From Sulfurovum sp. (lineage in GTDB: Bacteria > Campylobacterota > Campylobacteria > Campylobacterales > Sulfurovaceae): a stretch of DNA of 5,935 bases. The stretch spans positions 1 to 5,935 of the forward strand of contig JAPHUJ010000045.1 in assembly GCA_026193735.1 (NCBI GenBank), in the 5' to 3' direction. Positions 1 through 5,935 of the stretch are shown one piece after another (position 1 is the first letter of the stretch; every line of letters begins with the position of its first letter). Both the position numbers and the translations under genes were made by a program. The notes beneath the pieces are model-generated. The model ran no database searches and was not told the DNA's origin. It saw only the letters and a program-made list of their open reading frames with translations.

Positions 1-24
1 CACTACAGCGAAACGTATACATGA
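1..24 (+). CDS. 3' end of an upstream gene (possibly a MoxR-type AAA+ ATPase)
   Basis: The frame beginning at base 1 reads His-Tyr-Ser-Glu-Thr-Tyr-Thr and ends at TGA (22-24). That stop overlaps the ATG at 21 of the next gene in a classic ATGA arrangement. This is how tightly coupled operon genes normally join, so a real gene probably enters from the left. Seven residues cannot identify it. In many bacteria the gene before a DUF58/transglutaminase pair is a MoxR-family AAA+ ATPase, so that is the expected identity by context only. An accidental open frame of this length is also possible. Confidence 0.4.
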   Translation, partial: HYSETYT

Positions 25-893
25 TGAAATCTTTACGCACATTCGTTCAGATATATAGACACATAGACCAACATGCAACAGCCTTCAGTGCTGTTGTAGT
101 GGTATTACTTTTTGGTCTTTTTATGGAAGCATATATGCATGACTTTAATCTGGTGTATATTACACTCTTTTTTGTGTTTTCCCTTGCATTTTCTGCTGGC
201 CCCATAGGCATTTTAAACCTTGGTCATCTAGAAGCAAGTTATTTGCATTCAGGACGCCTCTTTACACATCAAGAGGGTAAGATATCTATGCTTATACAAA
301 ACCATTCAACTACGACATCCTGGTCTATAACACTCCATCATGATAACTCTGTTCTACCACTGGAACAGATCAAGGGTGAAACATCAAAAACCCTTCAGCT
401 TCCCATCATACCAGCTAAGAGAGGCATGTTAGTTCATAAAAACTGCTATTTGGAAAGTAAATACCCTCTGTCTACTGTACGCCTGGTAATGAAAATTAAA
501 GACTCTTATGAGAGCATAGTCTATCCTGAGCCTAAAGGCCTGCCATTATGTTCCTTTTTACAACAAGAAGTGACCTATTATGGAGAGGAAAAAGAATTTG
601 ATGGTTTACGTGAGTATGACGGTACACAAAAATTATCTCATATACACTGGCCATCCGTTGCTAAAGGAGACATGTCAGTCAAAGTCTTTAGCAAAGAGAC
701 ACAAACAGCTAAACTAGTTTTTAATTTTTATGCTGCTGCCACAGAAGATGAAGCACGTTTGTCACAACTTTGTTTATGGGTACTTGAATGCGAAAAACAA
801 AATCTGCCGTTCATGATACAAATGCCAAACAAACTACTCAACTCAGTAAAGGAGAGTACAGATGATATCCTTGAAACCCTTGCAAGATATTAA
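21..893 (+). CDS. DUF58 domain membrane protein (MoxR/TgpA-cluster type)
   Basis: This 290-residue protein has two hydrophobic segments near its N-terminus (about residues 21-39 and 44-66), predicting a membrane anchor, followed by a soluble region. The DUF58 signature lies at about residues 193-223: Phe-Asp-Gly-Leu-Arg-x-Tyr, then His-x-Trp (Trp210), then a Val-Lys-Val-Phe ending. This matches the family pattern of a GLR-x-Y motif followed by an I-x-W and a VK-x-F element. The length is normal for the short DUF58 proteins found beside TgpA-type transglutaminases. DUF58 proteins resemble von Willebrand A-like folds and are thought to partner MoxR ATPases; their biochemical role is not settled. 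Two ATGs stand in tandem at 21 and 24. The first overlaps the upstream TGA, and there is no strong Shine-Dalgarno, so initiation probably depends on translational coupling. The 3' end overlaps the next gene by 32 bases. The domain call is confident; the cellular role is inference. Confidence 0.85.
   Translation: MMKSLRTFVQIYRHIDQHATAFSAVVVVLLFGLFMEAYMHDFNLVYITLFFVFSLAFSAGPIGILNLGHLEASYLHSGRLFTHQEGKISMLIQNHSTTTSWSITLHHDNSVLPLEQIKGETSKTLQLPIIPAKRGMLVHKNCYLESKYPLSTVRLVMKIKDSYESIVYPEPKGLPLCSFLQQEVTYYGEEKEFDGLREYDGTQKLSHIHWPSVAKGDMSVKVFSKETQTAKLVFNFYAAATEDEARLSQLCLWVLECEKQNLPFMIQMPNKLLNSVKESTDDILETLARY
849..854 (+). promoter_or_regulatory. Shine-Dalgarno of the transglutaminase gene, inside the DUF58 gene
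   Basis: The bases AAGGAG end 7 bases before the ATG at 862. This is a strong ribosome binding site lying within the upstream coding sequence. It supports 862 as the true start even though that gives a 32-base overlap between the two genes. Confidence 0.75.
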
Positions 894-2808
894 ACTCTCT
901 CCTTTACGTCTTTTGGACATAGGATACATTATCGTACTTTTGCCTTTACTGCTTATACTTAAAGTACCTATGCTGATTTTTTCTTTCATGGTCTTGGGAT
1001 TCCTTTTTTTTAAAGATACACCTGCACATAGATCGCTGATTATTTTTGTCTTCTTAATGGGGATATTGGCACTGTTTCTCTCTTTGTATGGTGTCTTTTC
1101 TTTCAGAGGTCTTTCTCGTTTGAAACTTTTTCTTGAGTTACTCGTGTATGTTTTACTGATAGTTGTTTCTATGCAGAGACTGACAAGGGAGATCAATTTC
1201 TATCTCCTTCTCTCCCCTATGTTATTCTTGGCACTCTCTTTGTTCTTTTTTCATGGTATTGTAATGCTTATCTATGTGATATTTGAAATATTTTTCCTGC
1301 TTTGGATGGTATTGGCACACCGTATGAATGGTGATATTGTAGAGAGCTTCCGGGCAAGCATGGTGATGTTCATGTATTCGCTGCCTTGGGTTGTTGTGCT
1401 TTTTATCTTCTTCCCCCGTATCTCGTTTGATCATGCAACGTATGGATTTAAAAGTGAGTCTGTACAGCGTATGGGACATGACGGCACTATGTTTCTAGAT
1501 AATAAAGCCCTGCTCGTTCCTTCAGATCGGATCGTAATGGAAGTAGGATTTGACAAAGAAGTACCTTCTTCAAATACACTCTATTTTCGGGGAAGCATCC
1601 TCTATATAGACAAAAAAGATCATTGGGAACCATTACCTGTTTATATACAAAGAGAAAGTAAACCTTATTATGCAACACAGGGAGAGAAAATAGACTACAA
1701 AGTCACTTTATATCCCACTCAAAAACGTTGGATCTACATGCTGGACATGCCTTCACGTACAGCAAAAGGTGCAACTTTGGATAGAGATCTTGTAAGTACA
1801 CTTAAAAAACCTGTAAAAGAACCGGTACATTATGATGCCAGCTCTGTATTAAGTTCTAGATTTTATGATATTTTAGATGAAAACACATTCAATGCTTCAT
1901 TAAGTTTCGACAAAGAACATAATCCTAAAACCTATCATGAAGCACAAAAGATAAAGGAGTTCTTTGACTCATCCGTTAAAAAAGCAAATGCCATTGTAAA
2001 GTTTTTTCAAACACAGTCTTTAACCTACAGTTTGAAACCTGGATCTCTTGACATAAACAACACAAGCGACAGTTTTTTATTTGATAAACGTCGAGGATAC
2101 TGTGTACACTTTGCCTCTTCCTTTGTTACCATGGCTCGTATGGCAGGTATACCTTCGCGTATTGTCACCGGATACAAAGCAGACAAAGCAAACAGTCTGA
2201 ACAATTATCTTGCAGTAAAAGAACGTGATGCACATGCCTGGGCAGAACTCTACATAGATGAACACTGGGTTAGATATGAAACGACGAGTATGGCATCTGG
2301 CATCGATGGTCAGACAGCTGAAGTAATGGACATACAGGGGGCAAATAATGAGAATCACCAACTTATTAAGAAAGTAAATCTCTATCTTATGTATACCAAG
2401 TATCAGGTAGAGACATGGATACTCAACTATAGCAATATCAGACAACTACAACTCTTACAATATGCAAAAGATAATCCACGATTCATCTTGCTGTTTGTAC
2501 TTTCTTTGTTTGTTTTGGTATTCGTCACCTTTAGCATCACCTTATACTTTCGTCGTCCTCGCTGTACCCATGAAACACTTTGCATTTTGCAACCTCTTTT
2601 GAAAGCCTTAAAAAAAGAAGGGTATATACGAAAAAAAGATGAAACCCTTCATAAATACTTCTTACGGTATCTAAAAGATAAGCCGGAAAATAGTGCTGTA
2701 AAGGCAGTTGATGACTGTTATGAAAAGATCTCTTATGGAAATGATACTTCTAAAGCGACCATAAAAGAACTGAAACACATGGTAAAAAAAAGTTTATCTA
2801 CAATGTAA
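862..2808 (+). CDS. TgpA-like membrane transglutaminase (DUF3488 / transglutaminase core / DUF4129-like)
   Basis: This 648-residue protein is close in length to Pseudomonas aeruginosa TgpA (about 670). Six or seven hydrophobic helices fill residues 18-185. The last ends in Phe-Pro-Arg-Ile, the usual exit into the periplasm in this family. A periplasmic region follows, with the TgpA-like Leu-Tyr-Phe-Arg-Gly segment ahead of an Asp-x-x-x-His-Trp. The transglutaminase core spans about 375-480, with Cys414 in Gly-Tyr-Cys-Val-His-Phe-Ala and His458 in Asp-Ala-His-Ala-Trp-Ala-Glu. At the third triad position, 15 residues after the His, the protein has Glu473 (Val-Arg-Tyr-Glu-Thr-Thr) where Asp is usual. 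A final transmembrane helix (541-563) leads to an 80-residue charged, helical cytoplasmic tail resembling DUF4129. The domain order predicts an inner-membrane enzyme acting on periplasmic protein or peptide substrates, either as transglutaminase or as a related cysteine protease. The substrate is unknown. The gene is co-transcribed with the DUF58 gene. The family call is firm; activity is inferred. Confidence 0.88.
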   Translation: MISLKPLQDIKLSPLRLLDIGYIIVLLPLLLILKVPMLIFSFMVLGFLFFKDTPAHRSLIIFVFLMGILALFLSLYGVFSFRGLSRLKLFLELLVYVLLIVVSMQRLTREINFYLLLSPMLFLALSLFFFHGIVMLIYVIFEIFFLLWMVLAHRMNGDIVESFRASMVMFMYSLPWVVVLFIFFPRISFDHATYGFKSESVQRMGHDGTMFLDNKALLVPSDRIVMEVGFDKEVPSSNTLYFRGSILYIDKKDHWEPLPVYIQRESKPYYATQGEKIDYKVTLYPTQKRWIYMLDMPSRTAKGATLDRDLVSTLKKPVKEPVHYDASSVLSSRFYDILDENTFNASLSFDKEHNPKTYHEAQKIKEFFDSSVKKANAIVKFFQTQSLTYSLKPGSLDINNTSDSFLFDKRRGYCVHFASSFVTMARMAGIPSRIVTGYKADKANSLNNYLAVKERDAHAWAELYIDEHWVRYETTSMASGIDGQTAEVMDIQGANNENHQLIKKVNLYLMYTKYQVETWILNYSNIRQLQLLQYAKDNPRFILLFVLSLFVLVFVTFSITLYFRRPRCTHETLCILQPLLKALKKEGYIRKKDETLHKYFLRYLKDKPENSAVKAVDDCYEKISYGNDTSKATIKELKHMVKKSLSTM

Positions 2809-2851
2809 ATATAAAATTAAAACGGTTAACATTCCTCATGTATACTATTAC

Positions 2852-2885
2852 AAAGCATCATAACAGCAATCTCTTAGATGTTTTT
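2852..2885 (+). terminator. possible weak intrinsic terminator after the transglutaminase gene
   Basis: The bases AAAGCATC (2852-2859) can pair with GATGTTTT (2877-2884), with one G-T wobble. After a bulged A, an inner TAA/TTA extension leaves a 10-base loop. The 3' arm runs into five Ts (2881-2885). The stem is AT-rich and weak, so this is a tentative call, supported mainly by its position in the only sizeable gap between genes. Confidence 0.3.
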
Positions 2886-2894
2886 AAATAAAAT

Positions 2895-2900
2895 TATAAA
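2895..2900 (+). promoter_or_regulatory. candidate -10 element upstream of the ctp gene
   Basis: TATAAA sits 28 bases before the ctp start codon in an AT-rich tract. No good -35 is visible, which is common for housekeeping promoters in Campylobacterota. Transcription from here would begin near 2907 and leave a short leader containing the GGAG. A second possible pair, TTAACA (2826-2831) with TACAAA (2849-2854) at 17-base spacing, and a TATACT at 2841, are alternatives. None is decisive by eye. Confidence 0.28.
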
Positions 2901-2913
2901 CTAATTCTCACTT

Positions 2914-2917
2914 GGAG
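2914..2917 (+). promoter_or_regulatory. Shine-Dalgarno of the ctp gene
   Basis: GGAG lies 11 bases ahead of the ATG at 2929, slightly long spacing. The protein starting there has a complete signal peptide, so the start is sound. Confidence 0.55.
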
Positions 2918-2928
2918 ACACCACCTTA

Positions 2929-4287
2929 ATGATTAAAAAAAGTAAAAAAGTTATTGTTGCGGGACTTGTAACTACATTGACTGTAGCATACATGTTTGGA
3001 TCTTTCGCTCAAGCCAAAGATACAGCTGTAACAAAGCATACACCTTCTACTGCTAAAGAAAAACTGGAAGCTTATATCAAATTTACACAAATTCTCAACG
3101 TCATTGAAAGTCAATATGTTGATGACATAAATACTACAGATCTCGTAGATAAAGCACTCAAAGGACTGATGGCAAACCTTGATTCTCATTCTTCCTTTAT
3201 GGATAGCAAAGAATATAAGGACCTGACTGTTCAAACAAAAGGTGAATTTGGCGGGTTAGGTATCTCTATAGGTATGAAAGATGGTGCACTTACAGTAATA
3301 GCGCCTATTGACGGTACTCCTGCATTTAAAGCAGGTATAAAATCTGGAGATATTATTTTAAAGATCAACGATGCTGCGACTATCGGTATGAGTATCGACG
3401 ATTCGGTAAAGTTAATGAGAGGGAAACCTAAAACCTCTTTGGTTTTAACCATTATCAGAAAAGGAGAGCCTAAACCTCTTGAAGTTAAGATCACCAGAGA
3501 TATTATCAATATCCAGTCTGTGTATGCAAAAACGATAGAAGATAAAATACTTTATATCCATGTTGCTTCTTTTGACCGAAAAGTAGTAGAAGGTGTGCAA
3601 AAAGCTATGAAAGAGCATAATGCCACTGAGGGTTTGATCTTAGATCTAAGAAACAATCCAGGTGGACTACTAGATCAGGCTGTCGGACTTGTAGACCTCT
3701 TTGTTGATGAGGGTACTATCGTAAGTCAAAAAGGAAAACAGCCAGCAGAGAACATGAATTATGATGCCACTAAAAAAAATACAGATAATGAAACACCTAT
3801 CGTTGTACTCGTAAACGGAGGATCTGCATCGGCTTCTGAGATCGTATCTGGGGCACTTCAGGATTTTAACCGTTCTATTGTAATTGGGGAAAAAACATTT
3901 GGTAAAGGCTCTGTTCAGGTTGTTATGCCTGTCGGTGAGGATGAAGCGTTAAAGCTTACTGTAGCACGCTATTATCTCCCGAGTGGACGTACGATCCAAG
4001 CGGTAGGTGTAACTCCGGACATCATCGTGCATCTTGGGAAAATAGATTTTACAGAAGATCCTATTTTACTAAAAGAAAGTGATCTAAAAAAACACTTGGA
4101 GAGTGAACTCGCGAAAATAGATGTGAATGGAACTACATCTGCAAAGACAAATACAAACACAGAAAACAATGAAACAGCAGTTGATGATAACATCATTACA
4201 GAAGATCAACTTTACAAAGACGTACAGCTTAAAAGTGCTGTAGATATTTTAAAAGCACTCATCATAACACAAAAAGGAAAAAAGTAA
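2929..4287 (+). CDS. ctpA: secreted C-terminal processing protease, S41 family with PDZ domain
   Basis: This 452-residue protein has normal length for the CtpA type of tail-specific protease. It begins with a lysine-rich start, a hydrophobic core (about 8-26) and Ala-Gln-Ala at 27-29, predicting export and cleavage after Ala29. Residues 30-100 are the helical N-terminal region. A PDZ domain covers about 103-190, with a Gly-Gly-Leu-Gly-Ile carboxylate-binding loop. The catalytic core follows: Ser301 within Gly-Ser-Ala-Ser-Ala-Ser-Glu, Lys326 in Phe-Gly-Lys-Gly, and Gln330. The 25- and 4-residue spacings match Ser430/Lys455/Gln459 of E. coli Prc. The enzyme should therefore be an active Ser-Lys protease that trims or degrades periplasmic proteins from their C-terminus. 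A polar Thr/Asn/Glu-rich stretch (about 403-423) separates the core from a short helical end. The gene follows the 120-base gap and its stop overlaps the purC start. I recall the same neighbour order at C. jejuni Cj0511-Cj0514. The symbol is by family; substrates are unknown. Confidence 0.93.
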   Translation: MIKKSKKVIVAGLVTTLTVAYMFGSFAQAKDTAVTKHTPSTAKEKLEAYIKFTQILNVIESQYVDDINTTDLVDKALKGLMANLDSHSSFMDSKEYKDLTVQTKGEFGGLGISIGMKDGALTVIAPIDGTPAFKAGIKSGDIILKINDAATIGMSIDDSVKLMRGKPKTSLVLTIIRKGEPKPLEVKITRDIINIQSVYAKTIEDKILYIHVASFDRKVVEGVQKAMKEHNATEGLILDLRNNPGGLLDQAVGLVDLFVDEGTIVSQKGKQPAENMNYDATKKNTDNETPIVVLVNGGSASASEIVSGALQDFNRSIVIGEKTFGKGSVQVVMPVGEDEALKLTVARYYLPSGRTIQAVGVTPDIIVHLGKIDFTEDPILLKESDLKKHLESELAKIDVNGTTSAKTNTNTENNETAVDDNIITEDQLYKDVQLKSAVDILKALIITQKGKK

Positions 4288-5018
4288 TGGCAACGGATAC
4301 TATTGTAAAACAAACACTGGTCTATGAAGGAAAAGCAAAGAAAATTTGGACGACAGGATATGAAGAACTTTATATCTCTGAGTTTAAAGATGACCTTACT
4401 GCTTTCAATGGTGAAAAAAAGTCAAGTGAAGCAGGCAAAGGTGCACTAAACAACAAGATATCTACAGAACTTTTCAAGTTTTTAAATGAAAAAGGTATTC
4501 CTACCCATTTTGTAGAAATGCTTAATGATAACCATATGCTTCATAAACGTGCAGAAGTGATCTTAATAGAAGTCATCGTTAGAAATATCGCTACAGGAAG
4601 TTTGAGCAGAAATCTAGGCATAGAAGATGGTCTGATACTTCCATTTACACTTGTAGAGTTTGATTATAAAAATGACTCACTTGGTGATCCTAAGCTTAAC
4701 GACCAGCACTGTCTCATTTTAAACCTTGTAAAAGATACATCTGAACTTGACTATATTCGTTATATGGCAAGAAAGATCAATGAACTTCTTAAAGCCTTCT
4801 ATGCAAAGAAAAATCTAACACTTGTTGACTTTAAATTAGAATTCGGTAGAGATGTCAATGGTAACATCATCCTGATCGATGAGCTCAGTCCGGACAACTT
4901 CAGACTATGGGACAGCGAGAGTGGTGAAAAAATGGATAAAGATAGATTTAGAGAAGGTTTAGGCGGACTTAAGGTCGCTTATGAGGAAGTATTAAATAGA
5001 ATTTTAGGGGACAAATAA
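4287..5018 (+). CDS. purC: phosphoribosylaminoimidazole-succinocarboxamide synthase (SAICAR synthetase)
   Basis: The enzyme joins aspartate to CAIR with ATP hydrolysis to give SAICAR (EC 6.3.2.6), in cytoplasmic de novo purine synthesis. At 243 residues it is a normal single-domain PurC. Family landmarks appear in order: Tyr-Glu-Gly-Lys-Ala-Lys at 13-18 (nucleotide-binding loop), Phe-Lys-Asp-Asp at 33-36, Gly-Lys-Gly-Ala-Leu-Asn-Asn at 50-56, Val-Arg-Asn-x-Ala-x-Gly-Ser at 98-105, and Asp-Glu-Leu-Ser-Pro-Asp at 198-203 followed by Arg-Leu-Trp-Asp. The start ATG shares one base with the ctp stop (TAATG). It is preceded by AAGGA at 4274-4278 with 8-base spacing, so the start is well supported. 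Its own stop overlaps purS in the same way. I see nothing abnormal in the sequence. Confidence 0.97.
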   Translation: MATDTIVKQTLVYEGKAKKIWTTGYEELYISEFKDDLTAFNGEKKSSEAGKGALNNKISTELFKFLNEKGIPTHFVEMLNDNHMLHKRAEVILIEVIVRNIATGSLSRNLGIEDGLILPFTLVEFDYKNDSLGDPKLNDQHCLILNLVKDTSELDYIRYMARKINELLKAFYAKKNLTLVDFKLEFGRDVNGNIILIDELSPDNFRLWDSESGEKMDKDRFREGLGGLKVAYEEVLNRILGDK

Positions 5019-5257
5019 TGACAGCCGTAGTAAACGTATTTTTAAAAGAAGGTGTACTGGATCCACAAGGTAAAGCAGCACACCATGCGCTTAATTCGTT
5101 AGGTTTTGCCGGAGTAGATGATGTACGTATCGGTAAACAGATCATTGTTAAACTTGATACTGCAGATAAAGCTGTAGCGGAAGCGGAAGTAAAAGAGATG
5201 TGTGAGACACTTCTTGCCAATACTGTTATCGAAGACTATACAATAGAGATCAACTAG
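5018..5257 (+). CDS. purS: phosphoribosylformylglycinamidine synthase subunit PurS
   Basis: This small 79-residue protein matches PurS, a dimeric subunit that bridges PurQ and PurL in the three-part FGAM synthase (EC 6.3.5.3). The diagnostic stretch is Leu-Lys-Glu-Gly-Val-Leu-Asp-Pro-Gln-Gly-Lys-Ala near the N-terminus, followed by His-Ala-Leu-x-Ser-Leu-Gly-Phe and Val-Asp-Asp-Val-Arg-Ile-Gly-Lys. The length is typical. The ATG overlaps the purC stop by one base and is preceded by AGGGG at 5006-5010, 7 bases away. PurS separate from the large subunit implies a small-type PurL encoded elsewhere, since none lies in this window. Confidence 0.96.
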   Translation: MTAVVNVFLKEGVLDPQGKAAHHALNSLGFAGVDDVRIGKQIIVKLDTADKAVAEAEVKEMCETLLANTVIEDYTIEIN

Positions 5258-5258
5258 T

Positions 5259-5930
5259 ATGAAAGTAGCCGTATTAAGATTTCCGGGAACAAACTGTGAG
5301 TTTGATACCCAATATGCTTTTGAAAAGTTAGGACATACAACAGAGCTTGTATGGCACGAAGATGATAATCTTCCAGAGAATATTGATCTTGTTGTTGTGC
5401 CTGGTGGATTCTCTTATGGAGATTATTTACGTTCTGGATCTATCGCCAGATTTTCTCCTGTTATGAAAGCAGTGTCCGCATATGCAGAGGCTGGTGGAAA
5501 AGTACTTGGTATCTGTAATGGTTTCCAGATCCTTACAGAAGCCGGACTGCTTCCGGGTGCATTGAAGCGTAACAATAACCTTCACTTCATCTCTAAACAC
5601 CAAAACCTTTGTGTCATCAACAATGACAATGCATTTTTAAATAAATGTAACAAAGGCGAAGTACTTAACATTCCTATTGCACATGCTGATGGTAACTACT
5701 ATATAGATGATGAAGGATTTAAAAAACTTGAAGCCAATGGACAAATACTTCTTCGTTATTCTGATGATAAAGGAGAACCTGTTGTTGTCAATGGTTCTGT
5801 GACTTCTATCGCTGGGGTTTGTAATGAAGCTAAAAATGTATTTGGTCTTATGCCCCATCCTGAGCGTGCGTTGGAAGCTATACTTGGGAGTGAAGATGGT
5901 TTTCGTATGCTAAAAGGTTTTGAAGCCTAA
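5259..5930 (+). CDS. purQ: phosphoribosylformylglycinamidine synthase subunit PurQ (glutamine amidotransferase)
   Basis: This 223-residue class I glutamine amidotransferase subunit hydrolyses glutamine and passes ammonia to PurL for conversion of FGAR to FGAM. The full triad is visible: nucleophile Cys86 in Gly-Ile-Cys-Asn-Gly-Phe-Gln, His200 and Glu202 in Met-Pro-His-Pro-Glu-Arg. The N-terminal Phe-Pro-Gly-Thr-Asn-Cys and the Pro-Gly-Gly-Phe-Ser-Tyr-Gly-Asp-Tyr-Leu-Arg segment (oxyanion region) are characteristic of PurQ as opposed to other amidotransferases. The length is as expected and the gene is complete. It starts one base after the purS stop. Only a weak AGAGA lies upstream (5245-5249), so coupling to purS translation, which would help match subunit amounts, is likely. 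Confidence 0.97.
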   Translation: MKVAVLRFPGTNCEFDTQYAFEKLGHTTELVWHEDDNLPENIDLVVVPGGFSYGDYLRSGSIARFSPVMKAVSAYAEAGGKVLGICNGFQILTEAGLLPGALKRNNNLHFISKHQNLCVINNDNAFLNKCNKGEVLNIPIAHADGNYYIDDEGFKKLEANGQILLRYSDDKGEPVVVNGSVTSIAGVCNEAKNVFGLMPHPERALEAILGSEDGFRMLKGFEA

Positions 5931-5935
5931 TGCAG
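5930..5935 (+). CDS. possible start of a further operon gene, cut by the window edge
   Basis: The purQ stop is part of TAATG, giving an ATG at 5930-5932 followed by CAG. The same one-base overlap joins ctp to purC and purC to purS, so a fourth downstream gene may start here. An AAAAGG ends 12 bases upstream, a loose Shine-Dalgarno. With two codons visible, no identity can be given. Confidence 0.35.

Noticed and set aside
24..893. Second ATG (24) as the DUF58 start
   Set aside because: It is possible and would change the protein by one residue, but the ATG at 21 makes the usual ATGA overlap with the upstream stop, so 21 was kept.
843..1678. Three minus-strand open frames opposite the transglutaminase N-terminal half
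   Set aside because: They lie wholly or almost wholly opposite well-supported coding sequence, have no family-like motifs, and are rich in residues expected from the antisense of hydrophobic codons.
2077..2445. 122-residue minus-strand open frame
   Set aside because: It is antisense to the transglutaminase catalytic core, whose conserved motifs fix the + frame. The translated product is Cys/Tyr/Ile-rich with no recognisable domain.
2826..2854. TTAACA / TACAAA promoter with 17-base spacing
   Set aside because: The -35 is fair but the -10 is poor, and -35 elements carry little weight in Campylobacterota. It also precedes the terminator-like hairpin. It is mentioned only as an alternative.
2926..3509. 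Two minus-strand open frames opposite the 5' part of the protease gene
   Set aside because: They oppose the signal peptide and PDZ region, which are clearly coding on the + strand, and show no independent evidence of being genes.
3972..5858. Minus-strand open frames opposite ctp, purC/purS and purQ
   Set aside because: All are antisense to strongly conserved enzymes and show no motif or gene-like context of their own.
1..5935. CRISPR arrays, tRNA/rRNA genes, insertion sequences, prophage or defence genes
   Set aside because: No spaced direct repeats, tRNA-like cloverleaf, terminal inverted repeats or recombinase motifs were seen. Nearly all the window is accounted for by conserved cellular genes.

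Overview
The window reads as ordinary chromosome of an AT-rich Campylobacterota (epsilonproteobacterial) organism, probably a Sulfurovum- or Sulfurimonas-like relative. I infer this from codon use, the protein character, and a ctp-purC-purS-purQ gene order that I recall from Campylobacter jejuni and relatives. The assignment is moderate, since no rRNA or other marker is present. All genes lie on the + strand and are packed tightly, with one real intergenic gap of 120 bases.

The left part (1-2808) is the downstream end of a MoxR / DUF58 / TgpA-type cluster. The last codons of an upstream gene overlap the start of a short membrane-anchored DUF58 protein. That gene in turn overlaps by 32 bases a 648-residue multi-spanning membrane protein with a periplasmic transglutaminase-like domain. 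In the general family model, a MoxR AAA+ ATPase and DUF58 partner act with a membrane transglutaminase in envelope maintenance. The specific substrate is unknown. The catalytic Cys and His are present, but the third triad position is Glu instead of the usual Asp.

The gap (2809-2928) has a weak stem-loop running into Ts, a possible AT-rich -10 element and a Shine-Dalgarno sequence. It is the natural place for one transcript to end and another to begin.

The right part (2929-5935) is one compact operon. It starts with a secreted C-terminal processing protease (S41, PDZ-containing; Ser301/Lys326/Gln330 intact). Three purine biosynthesis genes follow: purC, purS and purQ. Junctions are TAATG stop-start overlaps or a 1-base gap, and a further TAATG at the purQ stop suggests another gene beginning as the window ends. 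PurS and PurQ are subunits of the three-part FGAM synthase, whose large subunit PurL is not in this window. PurC acts later in the same pathway.

I did not find a mobile element, CRISPR array, RNA gene or convincing new system. The points most worth a second look are the Asp-to-Glu change in the transglutaminase triad and the translational linkage of an envelope protease to purine synthesis.
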